From Coxiellaceae bacterium (lineage in GTDB: Bacteria > Pseudomonadota > Gammaproteobacteria > Coxiellales > Coxiellaceae): DNA of 64,000 bases. The stretch is from assembly GCA_011523685.1 (NCBI GenBank), contig WTGG01000020.1:228848-292847 (forward strand). Reading direction: 5' to 3'. Both the position numbers and the translations under genes were made by a program. Shown here in pieces: positions 9,119 to 18,988 of this stretch (the first letter of the stretch is position 1; each line of letters opens with the position of its first letter). The notes below the pieces were generated by a model. The model worked only from the letters and a program-made list of their open reading frames with translations. It searched no databases and had not been told where the DNA came from.

Positions 9119-9983
9119 CTCACAGACTCTCACCCTTCCAGCACCAGCCAAAGTGAATCGCTTTTTGCATGTTCTCAACCGCAGACCTGACGGCTACCAT
9201 AATTTACAAACGGCTTTTCAGTTTATTGACCTATGCGATGAGATCAGCTTTCAGAGACGAAACGACTCATCCATTCACCTGATATCTCCTCTGAAGTCTG
9301 TCGCAACTCATGACAACCTTATCGTAAAGGCCGCTCAATTATTACAACAACACACTGGGTGTAACACCGGCATCGACATATCACTCACAAAAAATATACC
9401 AATGGGCGCAGGCCTAGGAGGCGGGAGCTCAGATGCAGCAACAACATTAATAGCACTGAACCAACTCTGGCAACTGAACCTTTCCCAAGAATCACTGCTG
9501 AACCTAGCCACACAACTGGGCGCTGATGTACCCATTTTTGTCTATGGCCAAGCAGCTTGGGCTGAAGGCATTGGCAACCGCTTCACACCTCAATCACCCA
9601 ACGAGCCCTGGTACCTACTGGTCCAACCACCCATCCACATCGAAACAGCTGCATTATTTCAACAGCTCTCTGTACATCCCCCAAAAAACCGACCGGTCCA
9701 ACCAACTACGGCATTTAATACTCTCAGCAATGATTTTGAAGCGTTGGTGATTAAACAATTTCCACACTTACAGACCCTAGTAGAGACCCTCAAACCCCAC
9801 ACCCAGCTACGTTTAACAGGAACGGGATCTGTGATGTACGGAACATTTGACACTCGGGAAGAAGCCAGTACAATAGCCAGCCTAGCTCCGGCGAATTGTC
9901 ACACGTTTGTGACAAAAGGGAAGAATACCTCCCCTTTGTTCGAAGCTTTAGATGGTCAATTATGGGGTGTCGCCAAGTGGTAA
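9111..9983 (+). CDS. ispE: 4-diphosphocytidyl-2-C-methyl-D-erythritol kinase IspE
   Basis: ATP-dependent GHMP kinase of the MEP isoprenoid pathway. I chose ATG 9111 (290 residues), which overlaps the lolB stop; the frame open to 9036 only reads through lolB. N-terminal LPAPAKVNRFLHVLNRRPDGYH contributes the substrate Lys14, and PMGAGLGGGSSDAAT (98-111) is the ATP loop. GADVPIF supplies the catalytic Asp139, and LRLTGTGS is the third GHMP motif. The last seven codons and stop lie inside the downstream tRNA-Gln gene (9963 onward), so the protein ends on tRNA sequence. Confidence 0.94.
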   Translation: MNNSQTLTLPAPAKVNRFLHVLNRRPDGYHNLQTAFQFIDLCDEISFQRRNDSSIHLISPLKSVATHDNLIVKAAQLLQQHTGCNTGIDISLTKNIPMGAGLGGGSSDAATTLIALNQLWQLNLSQESLLNLATQLGADVPIFVYGQAAWAEGIGNRFTPQSPNEPWYLLVQPPIHIETAALFQQLSVHPPKNRPVQPTTAFNTLSNDFEALVIKQFPHLQTLVETLKPHTQLRLTGTGSVMYGTFDTREEASTIASLAPANCHTFVTKGKNTSPLFEALDGQLWGVAKW

Positions 9984-10037
9984 GGCAACGGGTTTTGATC
10001 TCGTCATGCGCAGGTTCGAATCCTGCCACCCCAGCCA
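9963..10037 (+). tRNA. tRNA-Gln (anticodon TTG)
   Basis: Cloverleaf: acceptor TGGGGTG (9963-9969) pairs with CACCCCA (10027-10033), discriminator G, and CCA is encoded at 10035-10037. The anticodon loop is TTTTGAT with anticodon TTG, and the T arm contains GGTTCGAATCC. Position between ispE and prs is conserved in gammaproteobacteria. Its first 21 bases overlap the ispE coding end. Confidence 0.96.
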
Positions 10038-10075
10038 CCTAACTCTATTAACAATCACCCATAGGAGTTGTTATC

Positions 10076-11032
10076 TTGCTTGATATTAAAATTTTTTCTG
10101 GCAACGCAACCCCTATCCTTGCTCAAAAAGTCTCCGATGAACTAGGTGTCCCACTTGGTGATTGTGAAGTATCACGCTTTAGTGATGGTGAGATTAAAGT
10201 CTGCATCAATGAAAACGTGCGTGGACGCGATGTTTTCATCATTCAATCAACTTGCGCCCCCTCTAATGATAATTTAATGGAATTAATCATTATGGCCGAT
10301 GCTTTTCGTCGCTCTTCCGCTGCTAGCATCACAGCCGTTGTTCCCTACTTTGGCTATGCACGACAAGACCGTCGAGTTAGATCAACTCGCGTACCTATCA
10401 CTGCCAAAGTGGTTGCCGATATGATGGCATCTGTTGGCATTACACGAATGATCACTGTTGATCTACACGCCGATCAAATTCAAGGATTCTTCTCTATACC
10501 TGTCGATAACACCTATGCCAGCCATGCTATGGTTGACACCGATACAATTCTTTCACAATTCACTAATCCGATGGTCGTTTCTCCAGATGTAGGCGGTGTT
10601 GTTCGAGCACGAGCCATTGCTAAACGCCTCAATGACGCCGACCTGGCTATCATTGACAAACGACGAGCCCGCGCCAATCAATCAGAAGTCATGAACATTA
10701 TCGGTGATGTCTCTGGACGCGACTGCATCATTATGGATGACATTGTCGATACCGCAGGCACGCTCAATCATGCCGCATCAGCCCTCAAAGCAGCTGGCGC
10801 ATCAACTATCACTGCATTCTGCACACACCCAGTACTGTCCGGTAAAGCTCTAGAACATATCAGTACATCTCAACTTGATAAAATCATCGTATCAGACACA
10901 ATCCCCCTATCAAAAGAAGCTCGAAAATGCTCAAAAATACAACAAGTCACGCTCAGCGGCCTATTAGCTGAAACCATCCTACGCATCGACAAAAAGCAAT
11001 CCGTGAGCTCCATGTTCACTGATGACGCATAA
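10076..11032 (+). CDS. prs: Ribose-phosphate pyrophosphokinase (PRPP synthase)
   Basis: Makes PRPP from ribose-5-phosphate and ATP for purine, pyrimidine, NAD and His/Trp synthesis. 318 residues. Motifs: [16 protein letters not shown], the ATP/flexible loop [34 protein letters not shown], and the PRPP-binding [11 protein letters not shown]. The start is TTG 10076, supported by GGAG at 10064-10067 (8 nt away) and by the normal family N-terminus. It begins 38 bp after tRNA-Gln. Confidence 0.96.
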   Translation: MLDIKIFSGNATPILAQKVSDELGVPLGDCEVSRFSDGEIKVCINENVRGRDVFIIQSTCAPSNDNLMELIIMADAFRRSSAASITAVVPYFGYARQDRRVRSTRVPITAKVVADMMASVGITRMITVDLHADQIQGFFSIPVDNTYASHAMVDTDTILSQFTNPMVVSPDVGGVVRARAIAKRLNDADLAIIDKRRARANQSEVMNIIGDVSGRDCIIMDDIVDTAGTLNHAASALKAAGASTITAFCTHPVLSGKALEHISTSQLDKIIVSDTIPLSKEARKCSKIQQVTLSGLLAETILRIDKKQSVSSMFTDDA

Positions 11033-11045
11033 ACGCGTTTCAGGC

Positions 11046-11073
11046 TTGCCTTTTTCATTAAACTCGGTAGAAT
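11046..11073 (+). promoter_or_regulatory. Candidate sigma-70 promoter for rplY
   Basis: TTGCCT (11046-11051) and TAGAAT (11068-11073) are separated by 16 nt. This would start transcription near 11080, leaving a leader of about 55 nt before the rplY ATG at 11135. Confidence 0.4.
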
Positions 11074-11134
11074 CCCTTGGTCTTATTCTTCGTAATAAAA
11101 CCAATTGATACACATGACGGTAAGAGGTAGTACC

Positions 11135-11785
11135 ATGTCGACTGATTTTCAAATTGACGCTGAAGTTCGTAACCACACAGGCAAAGGTGACGCTCGTCGC
11201 TTACGCCACCAAGATCAAATACCAGCTATCATTTATGGTGCTGAAAAAGACCCACAATCGATTGTTTTAGAACATAAAAACATTCAAAAATTACTTAACA
11301 ATGAAGCAGCTTACTCTCACGTACTGACTGTAACTGTTGATGGAAAAAAAGAACAAGTGATCCTCAAGGCCATCCAACGCCATGCGTACAAGCCTATGAT
11401 TCTTCACGTTGACTTCATGCGCATCAAAAGCAAAGAAGCCATCACAATGAAAACTCAGATCCACTTTCTTAATGAAGACAATTGCCCTGCTATCAAACAA
11501 GGCGGCGTACTGTCTAAACTCATGACAGATCTCGAAATTAAATGTTTACCAACAGATCTTCCTGAGTCTATTGATATCGACCTAAGCAACGTCGAAATGG
11601 ATCAAACACTCCACCTGTCAGACATCCAACTGCCTAAAGGTGTAGAATTCGCATCCGGCGAACTGGATGAAGAGCATAACCTAGCCGTTGCCAGCATCCA
11701 CAAGCCAAAAGCCAGCGCAACAGCTGAAGAAGACAGCACCGAAGAATCTTCTACCGATTCTGAAGAAGCTAAGGGTGAAGAATAA
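11135..11785 (+). CDS. rplY: 50S ribosomal protein L25, long CTC form
   Basis: Binds 5S rRNA in the central protuberance. 216 residues: an N-terminal L25 domain (VRNHTGKGDARRLRHQDQIPAIIYG), the TL5/CTC C-terminal beta domain (about 95-190), and an acidic Ser/Glu tail. I chose ATG 11135, with AGAGG about 8 nt upstream; an upstream TTG and ATG in frame lack ribosome-binding sites. It lies between prs and pth, the conserved order. Confidence 0.94.
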   Translation: MSTDFQIDAEVRNHTGKGDARRLRHQDQIPAIIYGAEKDPQSIVLEHKNIQKLLNNEAAYSHVLTVTVDGKKEQVILKAIQRHAYKPMILHVDFMRIKSKEAITMKTQIHFLNEDNCPAIKQGGVLSKLMTDLEIKCLPTDLPESIDIDLSNVEMDQTLHLSDIQLPKGVEFASGELDEEHNLAVASIHKPKASATAEEDSTEESSTDSEEAKGEE

Positions 11786-11797
11786 GGAATCATTCGG

Positions 11798-12379
11798 ATG
11801 TCAGCACATCCTATCCAACTGATTGTTGGCCTGGGGAACCCGGGCCAACAATATGAAAACACCCGCCATAACGCAGGAGCGTGGCTGATCGAACAATTAG
11901 CCAACCAACACCATACCCCACTAAAAAATGAATCTAAATTTTCAGGCTCTATAGCAAAAATACAGATTAACTCTCAGTCATGCTGGCTCCTAAAACCGTC
12001 TACCTATATGAACCACAACGGTCAATCCATTGCCGCTATAGCTCGCTTCTACAAAATCCCTGCTGAATCCATCTTAGTTGCACACGATGAGCTTGATTTT
12101 TCCGCTGGCACCATTCGCATCAAACAAGGCGGCGGACATGGTGGACACAATGGCTTACGAGATACAATCACTTCACTTGGCTCTAAAAATTTCCTGCGAC
12201 TTCGTATTGGCATTGGGCACCCCGGACAACCTGATGATGTCTCACCTTACGTCTTAAGCGCACCTTCAAAACATGACAAGCAACTTATCCAAGAGGCCAT
12301 TGACGACGGGCTATCGATCCTTGAACCACTTATTATTGGCAACACTGAACAAGCTATGCATCAACTGCATAGCAACTAA
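11798..12379 (+). CDS. pth: Peptidyl-tRNA hydrolase
   Basis: Cleaves peptidyl-tRNAs released from stalled ribosomes. 193 residues. LIVGLGNPGQQYENTRHNAG contains the catalytic His, KPSTYMNHNG the substrate Asn, and VAHDELDF the catalytic Asp; GGGHGGHNGLRD follows. It starts 12 bp after rplY and is followed by ychF after 21 bp. Confidence 0.96.
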   Translation: MSAHPIQLIVGLGNPGQQYENTRHNAGAWLIEQLANQHHTPLKNESKFSGSIAKIQINSQSCWLLKPSTYMNHNGQSIAAIARFYKIPAESILVAHDELDFSAGTIRIKQGGGHGGHNGLRDTITSLGSKNFLRLRIGIGHPGQPDDVSPYVLSAPSKHDKQLIQEAIDDGLSILEPLIIGNTEQAMHQLHSN

Positions 12380-12400
12380 CCCCCTAGCGAGGATAACACC

Positions 12401-13492
12401 ATGGGCTTTAAATGCGGCATTGTTGGCCTACCTAATGTAGGAAAATCCACTTTATTTAATGCACTCACCCAATCGGGTATCGATGCAGCCAATTATCCTT
12501 TTTGCACCATCGAACCCAATGTGGGCATTGTCCCAATGCCTGACAGTCGCCTTGACCAAATAGCGGCTATAGCACAATCCAAGGAGATCATACCCACCAC
12601 AATGACCTTTGTGGATATTGCAGGATTAGTAAAAGGAGCCTCACAAGGTGAAGGGCTAGGCAACCAGTTTCTAGCGCATATTCGTGAAACTCAAGCCATT
12701 GCTCATGTAGTGAGATGCTTCGAAAATGACGACATTACACATGTTTCTGGCGGCATTGACCCTATTGAGGACATTGACGTCATTATGACCGAACTAATTC
12801 TATCTGACCTTGAACTGATCGAAAAACAACGTCTAAAGATTGCTAAAGATGTTAAACGTGGCGACAAAGCAGCCAACGCCCTCGCCCCATTACTCGAACG
12901 CATTAAAGCCCATCTCGAATCTGGTCACCCTGTACGCACACTATCCATTGAAGATGATGAGCAAGGACAGATAACCCACTTAGCACTCATCACAGCCAAA
13001 CCCATGCTCTACATCGCTAATGTTGATGAAAATGGGTTTGATAACAACCCGTATTTAGATCAAGTCATCACACATGCCAAACAAGAAGGCTCTCACGTCG
13101 TCCCAGTCTGTGCTGCGATCGAAGCTGAGATTGCAGAGCTCGACAGTGACATGCAAGCCGAGTTTCTCAGCAGCCTAGGACTCACTGAACCAGGCCTCAA
13201 CCGCGTTATCCAAGCCGGCTATCAACTCTTAAACCTAGAAACTTATTTCACCGCAGGACCCAAAGAAACCCGCGCATGGACCATCCCCCAAGGTGCGACA
13301 GCCCCCAAAGCCGCCAGCGTCATTCACACAGACTTTGAACGTGGCTTTATTCGAGCAGAAGTGATCAGTTTTGATGACTACATCACTCACCAAGGCGAGT
13401 CAGGTGCAAAAGAAGCGGGGAAATGGCGACAAGAAGGTAAAACCTATGTTGTTCAAGATGGTGACATTATATTGTTTCGTTTTAATGTCTAA
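12401..13492 (+). CDS. ychF: Ribosome-binding ATPase YchF (Obg-family P-loop protein)
   Basis: A universally conserved P-loop protein that prefers ATP to GTP and binds ribosomes. 363 residues, usual length. G1 is GLPNVGKST, the switch region is [12 protein letters not shown], and G3 is [22 protein letters not shown] coiled insertion (about 130-190) follows. The C-terminal TGS domain has [16 protein letters not shown] and [14 protein letters not shown]. Last protein gene of the lolB-ychF run. Confidence 0.96.
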   Translation: MGFKCGIVGLPNVGKSTLFNALTQSGIDAANYPFCTIEPNVGIVPMPDSRLDQIAAIAQSKEIIPTTMTFVDIAGLVKGASQGEGLGNQFLAHIRETQAIAHVVRCFENDDITHVSGGIDPIEDIDVIMTELILSDLELIEKQRLKIAKDVKRGDKAANALAPLLERIKAHLESGHPVRTLSIEDDEQGQITHLALITAKPMLYIANVDENGFDNNPYLDQVITHAKQEGSHVVPVCAAIEAEIAELDSDMQAEFLSSLGLTEPGLNRVIQAGYQLLNLETYFTAGPKETRAWTIPQGATAPKAASVIHTDFERGFIRAEVISFDDYITHQGESGAKEAGKWRQEGKTYVVQDGDIILFRFNV

Positions 13493-13514
13493 TATATTGA
13501 TCGACTCAACCCCC

Positions 13515-13543
13515 TTGACATCATCAAGCTAACAAGACAAAAT
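13515..13543 (+). promoter_or_regulatory. Candidate promoter of tRNA-Met
   Basis: A consensus -35 TTGACA (13515-13520), 17 nt, then CAAAAT (13538-13543). Predicted start near 13550, about 10 nt before the mature tRNA 5' end. Confidence 0.45.
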
Positions 13544-13559
13544 CTCTCGTCCTCGCAAT

Positions 13560-13636
13560 GGCTATGTAGCTCAGCTGGTTAGAGCACAGCATTCATAATG
13601 CTGGGGTCCCTGGTTCAAGTCCAGGCATAGCCACCA
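13560..13636 (+). tRNA. tRNA-Met (anticodon CAT, elongator-like)
   Basis: Acceptor GGCTATG (13560-13566) pairs with CATAGCC (13626-13632); discriminator A, encoded CCA 13634-13636. The anticodon loop is TTCATAA and the T arm contains GGTTCAAGTCC. A fully paired acceptor argues against initiator tRNA, which has a mismatched first pair. Overall resemblance to E. coli elongator tRNA-Met (GGCTACG acceptor) argues against tRNA-Ile2. Confidence 0.94.
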
Positions 13637-13659
13637 CCTATTTGATTCAACTAATGACA

Positions 13660-13687
13660 TTGCAGACCACCACACGTTTGGTATAGT
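13660..13687 (+). promoter_or_regulatory. Candidate promoter for the 44-residue lipoprotein
   Basis: TTGCAG (13660-13665), 16 nt, TATAGT (13682-13687). Just downstream, GGTTAG and CTAACC can form a 6-bp hairpin in the leader. No T-tract follows it, so it does not look like a terminator. Confidence 0.35.
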
Positions 13688-13786
13688 AAATATCAGGTTA
13701 GTCAAAGCCTAACCGATTAAATTCATCACTGTTTGAATACCGCATGAATTTAAAACATCCACACCATGATATTAAGGAGAATAATC

Positions 13787-13921
13787 ATGAAAATACTCGC
13801 TATTTGCAGCGCCATCGTATTGACGTTAGGTTTATCCGCGTGCAGCACCGGAGGAACATCAACGGTTGCCAACCCCGCCAACAATAATCTAACCCTAGGA
13901 GTTGGAGCACCATCCAATTAA
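13787..13921 (+). CDS. Small lipoprotein, 44 residues, unknown function
   Basis: ATG 13787 is preceded by AAGGAG with an 8-nt gap and encodes 44 residues. MKILAICSAIVLTLGLSAC is a textbook lipoprotein signal peptide with lipobox LSAC (lipidated Cys19). The mature part is 26 residues rich in Gly, Asn, Ser and Thr and ends in GVGAPSN. With a Ser after the lipidated Cys, sorting to the outer membrane is expected. It resembles entericidin-sized lipoproteins in size only. Strong ribosome-binding site, promoter and adjacent terminator make it a likely real gene. Confidence 0.75.
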   Translation: MKILAICSAIVLTLGLSACSTGGTSTVANPANNNLTLGVGAPSN

Positions 13922-13953
13922 AAAAAATGCGCCAGCACATTCAATCTGGCGCA
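13921..13953 (-). terminator. Rho-independent terminator for the 13970-14797 gene
   Basis: TGCGCCAG (13928-13935) and CTGGCGCA (13946-13953) form a perfect 8-bp stem with a 10-nt loop. On the minus strand a run of seven T follows (the A-run at 13921-13927). The same stem could end the plus-strand lipoprotein transcript, though without a T-tract on that side. Confidence 0.75.
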
Positions 13954-13969
13954 CTTCCTAACACCACGA

Positions 13970-14797
13970 CTAACCAGCAGTAAACGCTAACATAAACGAG
14001 GCACGCTCTTGCTCATCCTCAGCAACAAATAAATCATAACCACCTATAAACAACCGTACAGGCAGCTTTTGAATCGGTTTTAGTGACAGACCTGCTGACA
14101 CCACACCGTCTGAATATTCATCAACAATCACATCGCACCAATTATTGATACGATAACCTACTCCAAAATACGGCAACCACTTGTTGTAAGGTAAATCATC
14201 AATAGACACCCAATCCGTTTGACCAAACATTCGATTTCCGATACCCACTGTAAACGAGAAAGGATAGCGATAATCTTCCTCAGCGGGCTCATGAAACCGC
14301 ATAAAGTGTGTCAAAGAAAAATAAGAGGTATGAAAAAAACCTGTGCTATCACTTTCCTCCCAGCCTGCTAATTGATAGACACCAAAAGCAACCGCGGTAC
14401 GGGATTCTGCGAAAAAATGTGACAATTTAAAACCAACAGCACCTTTATCGGCAAAACCACCATCTTGAGGATTAATGCTCAACAACTGAAACTGTAACGT
14501 TACACCTATGCCCTTTGTCTGATCACCAAGACCATAGGCAAACATCACTGAACCATCATTTTGACAATTATCTTCACCCCAATGACAATCCCATCCCGCT
14601 AGACCAACCCCCCATTGACCAGGCTCTAAACCAAAACCAGACGGAACCACAATACTGGAAACAGGAAAGCTATAAGGCAGCGTTGGTTCAGGCTCTTCTA
14701 AAGAGGGTGAGGCAGGAATAGCATCTTGCGCACAGGCAACAGAAGCACAACACATACAAAAAAACTTTGCAACAACGATTCTAAAATACCTACCCAT
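13970..14797 (-). CDS. Probable outer-membrane beta-barrel protein
   Basis: 275 residues with an N-terminal signal peptide, probable cleavage after CASVACA at about residue 23. The mature protein alternates polar and hydrophobic residues in short stretches (GVTLQFQLLSI, AVGFKLSHFF, TAVAFGVYQLAG, SFTVGIGNRMFG, LPYFGVGYRINNW, AGLSLKPI), as expected of barrel strands. Its end, ASFMLAFTAG, does not end in the usual aromatic residue. No family recognised. It stands alone, with its own terminator. Confidence 0.6.
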   Translation of the reverse strand: MGRYFRIVVAKFFCMCCASVACAQDAIPASPSLEEPEPTLPYSFPVSSIVVPSGFGLEPGQWGVGLAGWDCHWGEDNCQNDGSVMFAYGLGDQTKGIGVTLQFQLLSINPQDGGFADKGAVGFKLSHFFAESRTAVAFGVYQLAGWEESDSTGFFHTSYFSLTHFMRFHEPAEEDYRYPFSFTVGIGNRMFGQTDWVSIDDLPYNKWLPYFGVGYRINNWCDVIVDEYSDGVVSAGLSLKPIQKLPVRLFIGGYDLFVAEDEQERASFMLAFTAG

Positions 14798-14963
14798 ACA
14801 CCATCCTTAGCGATTATTAACACGTAGATCATCAAGACGACTGATAACCATACAACAGCACACCCCATCCAAAAAACTCGATACAACACTCTTCTCACAC
14901 ATCAGGTACAAAAACTCATAAAGCAGTGACCGATCACACACCGTTATCAAATTATCACACCAC

Positions 14964-15989
14964 TTAATTGAGCGACAATACGTTCATAGATATGTCCGAA
15001 GCCGTTTGCCAGCTTGGCGAGCGATCTTTATCAATTAATGCAGCGCGCACACCTTCTTTAAAATCTGGCCATGCTAAACACTGCTGAACCAACATTAAAT
15101 CCGTATCAATCACCTCATCGAACGACGATAAACGTGCTCGCTCTAATTGCAGTAAAGCGAGCTGCATACTGACAGGCGCGTTATAGACTAAAGCCTGTTG
15201 CGTGGACTCCAACCATGCGTGATCCGATGCCATCACAGCACATGAGATCGCATCAACGGTATTACCATCAAAACACGATTCAATCAGACTGGCTTGCTGC
15301 ATGAGTGATGAATTTTCAGCTGACTGAGCAAAGCGACTTAACACCTGATCAACACCATGATGGGGATCATCCCCCCAATGAGACTGAGTTAATTCAATCA
15401 GCAACTGATCATAGTCAGCCATGGACACTTTATGTGAGGACAACCCCAAGGCGAGACAATCATCAGCATCCACTGCCAAACCCGTGACAGCCATCCAAAG
15501 ACCGAGGTGATGCGGAAGTCGCGATAAGTGATAGGTCACACCGACATCCACAAAAAAACCAATTTTTGCTTCGGGCATGGCCAATTGCGTGGAATCAAAC
15601 ACAACAGGATGAGAACCGTGCAAAGAGACACCGACACCACCGCCCATCGTCAGCCCCGCCATTAATGCTACATAAGGCTTGGGATAATGGAATAAATAAC
15701 GATTGAGCTCATACTCAAGTTCAAAATAAGGATGCGGTACAACTTGCAAGACATCCTCATCATAATACAGCGCCTTTACGTCACCGCCTGCACAAAACGC
15801 GCGTGTTGAATCACTATGAACAACCACACCTTGAATGGTTGGATCCTGCTCCCAACGTTCTAACTGAATACGTATCTGATGCAGCATATCGAACGTTAAG
15901 GCATTGAGTGCTGATGAACGGGACAGGGTAATGACACCGGTCTTAGACCCATGATCATTCGCTACTTCCTGACAGTGAATATCAACCAT
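14964..15989 (-). CDS. Enoyl-CoA hydratase/isomerase family, 3-hydroxyisobutyryl-CoA hydrolase-like
   Basis: Crotonase-fold enzyme of 341 residues. CAGGDVKALYYDE, LTMGGGVGVSLHG (oxyanion-hole region) and PEAKIGFFVDVGVTYHLSRLP match the HIBYL-CoA hydrolase subgroup more than simple hydratases; the length also fits. That enzyme works in valine breakdown, but substrate is not proven here. ATG 15989 overlaps the stop of the ABC ATPase as TGATG; a GTG just before it is less likely. Its coupling to a peptide importer operon is unusual and may link amino-acid uptake to catabolism. Confidence 0.82.
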   Translation of the reverse strand: MVDIHCQEVANDHGSKTGVITLSRSSALNALTFDMLHQIRIQLERWEQDPTIQGVVVHSDSTRAFCAGGDVKALYYDEDVLQVVPHPYFELEYELNRYLFHYPKPYVALMAGLTMGGGVGVSLHGSHPVVFDSTQLAMPEAKIGFFVDVGVTYHLSRLPHHLGLWMAVTGLAVDADDCLALGLSSHKVSMADYDQLLIELTQSHWGDDPHHGVDQVLSRFAQSAENSSLMQQASLIESCFDGNTVDAISCAVMASDHAWLESTQQALVYNAPVSMQLALLQLERARLSSFDEVIDTDLMLVQQCLAWPDFKEGVRAALIDKDRSPSWQTASDISMNVLSLN

Positions 15990-17608
15990 CACTGCACCTC
16001 CGCTTGTGTTGTACTGGCCTGTGGACGTTGAGGGACAGCACGTAATAATTGTTGCGTATACGCCTGTTGAGGTTGCGTCAAAATACTTTCTACCGAACCT
16101 TGCTCAACAGAACGCCCTTGGTGCATCACCATCACTGAATGCGCCATGGCGGCCACCACCGATAAATGATGTGTAATTAATACATAAGACACACCACGAT
16201 ACACCTGTATTTCCATGAGTAGTTGTAAAATTTGTTGCTGAATGGACACATCTAATGAGCTGGTTGGCTCATCTAAGATTAGACACGCAGGATGTAAGGC
16301 TAATGCACGTGCGATGCATAACCGCTGTCGCTCACCCCCTGAAAATTCATGCGGAAAAGCCCACTTCGCCTCGAGTGGTAGCTTCACTTGCTCCAACAAC
16401 TCATCGGCAAGAACCACTTGATCACGATGCTTCATGGAACGATTTTGCACCAAGACACCTTCCATCAGACAATCTAAAATACGCATGCGCGGGTTCAGTG
16501 CTGCATAAGGGTCTTGAAACACCATTTGCACGACAGAGGATGGTGAAAAATCCGCACCCAAAGAATCGCTCCAATGAATACGACCACCTTGATGACTCAC
16601 TAAATTCACTAAAGCTTTAGCAACCGTGGTTTTTCCAGAGCCTGACTCGCCGACTATTGCTAAGGTTTGTCCTTGATTAAGACTAAAGCTCACCGACTCC
16701 ACGGCTTTTACATGATCCACTGTGCGTTGCAACAATCCTTTTTTAATCGGAAAATACACACGCAGTTGATCGACCTCCAATAAACGCGCTTTATCTTGTA
16801 GAGTTTGTTGTGGCACCAAATCCGGTACGGCTTGTAATAATTGTTTTGAATAATCATGCTGCGGCGCTGTAAAGAAAATCTGTGCAGAGGCAGCCTCTTG
16901 CACTTGCCCCTGCTTTAACACCACAATCTCATCGGCTAATTGTGACACCACCGATAAATCATGACTAATAAACAATAAAGCCATCTGATGATGCTGTTGC
17001 AACTCTTTCAATAAGGCAATCACTTGAGCCTGTACTGTTACATCTAAAGCCGTGGTTGGCTCATCGGCAATGAGCACAGAAGGTCGGCAGGCCAAAGCCA
17101 TCGCAATCATCGCACGCTGTCGCATACCGCCAGAAAGCTCATGCGGATAAGCCGATAAACAACGCTGAGGTTGTTTAAGACCCACCTCATCGAAGAGGGA
17201 TAATGCACGCTGAGTTGCTAACTTCTTAGATAAGCGCTCATGTAAAAACAAGATCTCAAATAATTGTTCAGCAATGGTTTTAACGGGGTTTAATGCCGTA
17301 CTGGCATCTTGAAAAACCATACCAATTTGCGCACCACGGACGTCTCGCATACGTCGTTGTGAATAATTCAAGACATCTTGACCATTAAGCAACACTTGAC
17401 TCTGTTGACTCACATAGGCTGCTGAAGGTAATAGCTGCATAGTCGTGAGTGCTGTCATGGACTTTCCACTACCCGACTCACCGACCAAACCTAAGCATTG
17501 CCCGGCATGCACATCAAAACTCACCTGATCAACCACACGCGAATAGGCATGACGCTGCTTGATATCAATGCTTAACGACTTCACTTGTAAACAGGGACTG
17601 GTGGTCAT
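15989..17608 (-). CDS. Peptide ABC transporter, duplicated ATPase subunit (YejF-like)
   Basis: 539 residues carrying two complete ATP-binding cassettes in one chain, as in E. coli YejF. Cassette 1: Walker [10 protein letters not shown], signature LSGGMRQRA, Walker [13 protein letters not shown]. Cassette 2: Walker [10 protein letters not shown], signature FSGGERQRL, Walker [13 protein letters not shown]. The ATG overlaps the permease stop by 4 nt (ATGA). It powers the permeases encoded just upstream. The exact substrate (oligopeptide, nickel or microcin-like) cannot be read from sequence. Confidence 0.92.
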   Translation of the reverse strand: MTTSPCLQVKSLSIDIKQRHAYSRVVDQVSFDVHAGQCLGLVGESGSGKSMTALTTMQLLPSAAYVSQQSQVLLNGQDVLNYSQRRMRDVRGAQIGMVFQDASTALNPVKTIAEQLFEILFLHERLSKKLATQRALSLFDEVGLKQPQRCLSAYPHELSGGMRQRAMIAMALACRPSVLIADEPTTALDVTVQAQVIALLKELQQHHQMALLFISHDLSVVSQLADEIVVLKQGQVQEAASAQIFFTAPQHDYSKQLLQAVPDLVPQQTLQDKARLLEVDQLRVYFPIKKGLLQRTVDHVKAVESVSFSLNQGQTLAIVGESGSGKTTVAKALVNLVSHQGGRIHWSDSLGADFSPSSVVQMVFQDPYAALNPRMRILDCLMEGVLVQNRSMKHRDQVVLADELLEQVKLPLEAKWAFPHEFSGGERQRLCIARALALHPACLILDEPTSSLDVSIQQQILQLLMEIQVYRGVSYVLITHHLSVVAAMAHSVMVMHQGRSVEQGSVESILTQPQQAYTQQLLRAVPQRPQASTTQAEVQ

Positions 17609-18987
17609 TGGCTTACCCTCGGATCCCAAGCATCACGCACCGCATCAGCAAAACAATTCGCTGACAACACCAAACCAAACATCATGATGAGTGCTGATAT
17701 CAACGGCCACCACACCATGGGCTCACGCGCCATTTCTAAACGCGCACTGTTAATCATATTTCCCCAACTAAATGTAGTTGGGTCAACACCCACTCCCACG
17801 TACGACAAGACGGCTTCTGCTAATACGAGTCCGCTGAAGTCTAACACAATGGTAATCATCACAATGTGCATCACATTCGGTAGGATATGACGACACAATA
17901 AACGCACTGAGCTCACACCCAATGTTTTAGAAACGGATACATAATCCATGTGTTTTAACTTCATGGTTTCAGCACGTAATAAACGACACAACGTCGCCCA
18001 ACTGGTTAAGCCCAAAATCAAACATAAAGCCAGCAATCGAATATCAGCACGCGCTTCCATTGTGGGAAACCAATCAGCATGTTGATGAATGGTGACTTGC
18101 AACACCAAAATAGTGGCCGAGATCAATAACACGCCTGGAATCGAACTTAAGGTGATATAACAATACTGAATAATATCATCGCACCAACCACCAAAATAAC
18201 CTGCGCATAAGCCTAATATGAGCGCTAGCGGTAACATAAATAACGTGGTTAACGTACCAATAACAATACCGGTACGAATACTTTTAATGGATTCATATAA
18301 AACATCTTGTCCAACCTGGGTGGTCCCCATTAAATGATAACCATCAGCCAATTGCCAGCCCATACAAGCCAGTACACTTAATAGTAATAGAGTGATCCAG
18401 ACCGCTCGCCAAGCATACTCAGACTGACCAGACCATACGGTTTTTATCGACTGCCATCGCGAGACTCCTGGTCGAAAACCTTGAAGAAGATTCACTAAAA
18501 GATACAACCCCAGGACAATACTGATACCAATTGCAGCACCTCGCAGCAAACGCATCATGACGTCATGTGTAGGATACTTGGTATTAACGACTGCTTCCAA
18601 AGGCGCATAGCCTCTTACCGATTCACCCTTCGCATCTTGCCATGACGACAAAGTAAACGCTTGCTGCGATAAGGGCGATGAATAAGTACGCTCTGATTCC
18701 CTCATGGTTTTCGGCAATAGATGATCCAATGCACTCACTGTACGTGTTTGCGTCACGCCATGAGTATCTTTAACCGTGACTTGCCAGTGCAGCGAGTCCA
18801 ACAAACAGATACCCGCATAAAAGCACAATACGACAGCAGCCACCATGCCGACACGATGAGAGGCCACCTTACGCCAAGGGGCTTGTAAATGTGGATGACG
18901 CCACACATGGACCGCATAGACCATGACTAGCAAGACTAACCACCAAAGTAATCCATCACTGTACAACCACACCCAATGTGTTGGCAT
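17605..18987 (-). CDS. Peptide ABC transporter permease (YejE-like) with long N-terminal extension
   Basis: 460 residues, about 120 more than E. coli YejE. The extra N-terminus holds hydrophobic segments (LLWWLVLLVMVYAV, VAAVVLCFYAGICLL, IGISIVLGLYLLVNL) and a soluble region of about 75 residues. The C-terminal half is a standard binding-protein-dependent permease: GTTQVGQDVLYESIKSIRTG, the ATPase-contact loop (VSKTLGVSSVRLLCRHILPN), and DPTTFSWGNMINSAR. Second permease of the importer; the gap to the preceding permease is one base. Confidence 0.88.
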   Translation of the reverse strand: MPTHWVWLYSDGLLWWLVLLVMVYAVHVWRHPHLQAPWRKVASHRVGMVAAVVLCFYAGICLLDSLHWQVTVKDTHGVTQTRTVSALDHLLPKTMRESERTYSSPLSQQAFTLSSWQDAKGESVRGYAPLEAVVNTKYPTHDVMMRLLRGAAIGISIVLGLYLLVNLLQGFRPGVSRWQSIKTVWSGQSEYAWRAVWITLLLLSVLACMGWQLADGYHLMGTTQVGQDVLYESIKSIRTGIVIGTLTTLFMLPLALILGLCAGYFGGWCDDIIQYCYITLSSIPGVLLISATILVLQVTIHQHADWFPTMEARADIRLLALCLILGLTSWATLCRLLRAETMKLKHMDYVSVSKTLGVSSVRLLCRHILPNVMHIVMITIVLDFSGLVLAEAVLSYVGVGVDPTTFSWGNMINSARLEMAREPMVWWPLISALIMMFGLVLSANCFADAVRDAWDPRVSQ

Positions 18988-18988
18988 A

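Noticed and set aside
9790..10038. Minus-strand ORF of 82 codons beginning MAGVAGFEPAHDEI
   Set aside because: It is the reverse complement of tRNA-Gln plus the ispE end, a well-known type of spurious ORF.
13560..13636. tRNA-Ile2 or initiator tRNA instead of elongator tRNA-Met
   Set aside because: The acceptor is fully paired, unlike initiator tRNA, and the body resembles elongator tRNA-Met. tRNA-Ile2 cannot be fully excluded without tilS-recognition analysis.
16255..16620. Plus-strand ORF of 121 codons inside the ABC ATPase gene
   Set aside because: Antisense shadow of a well-supported ATPase.
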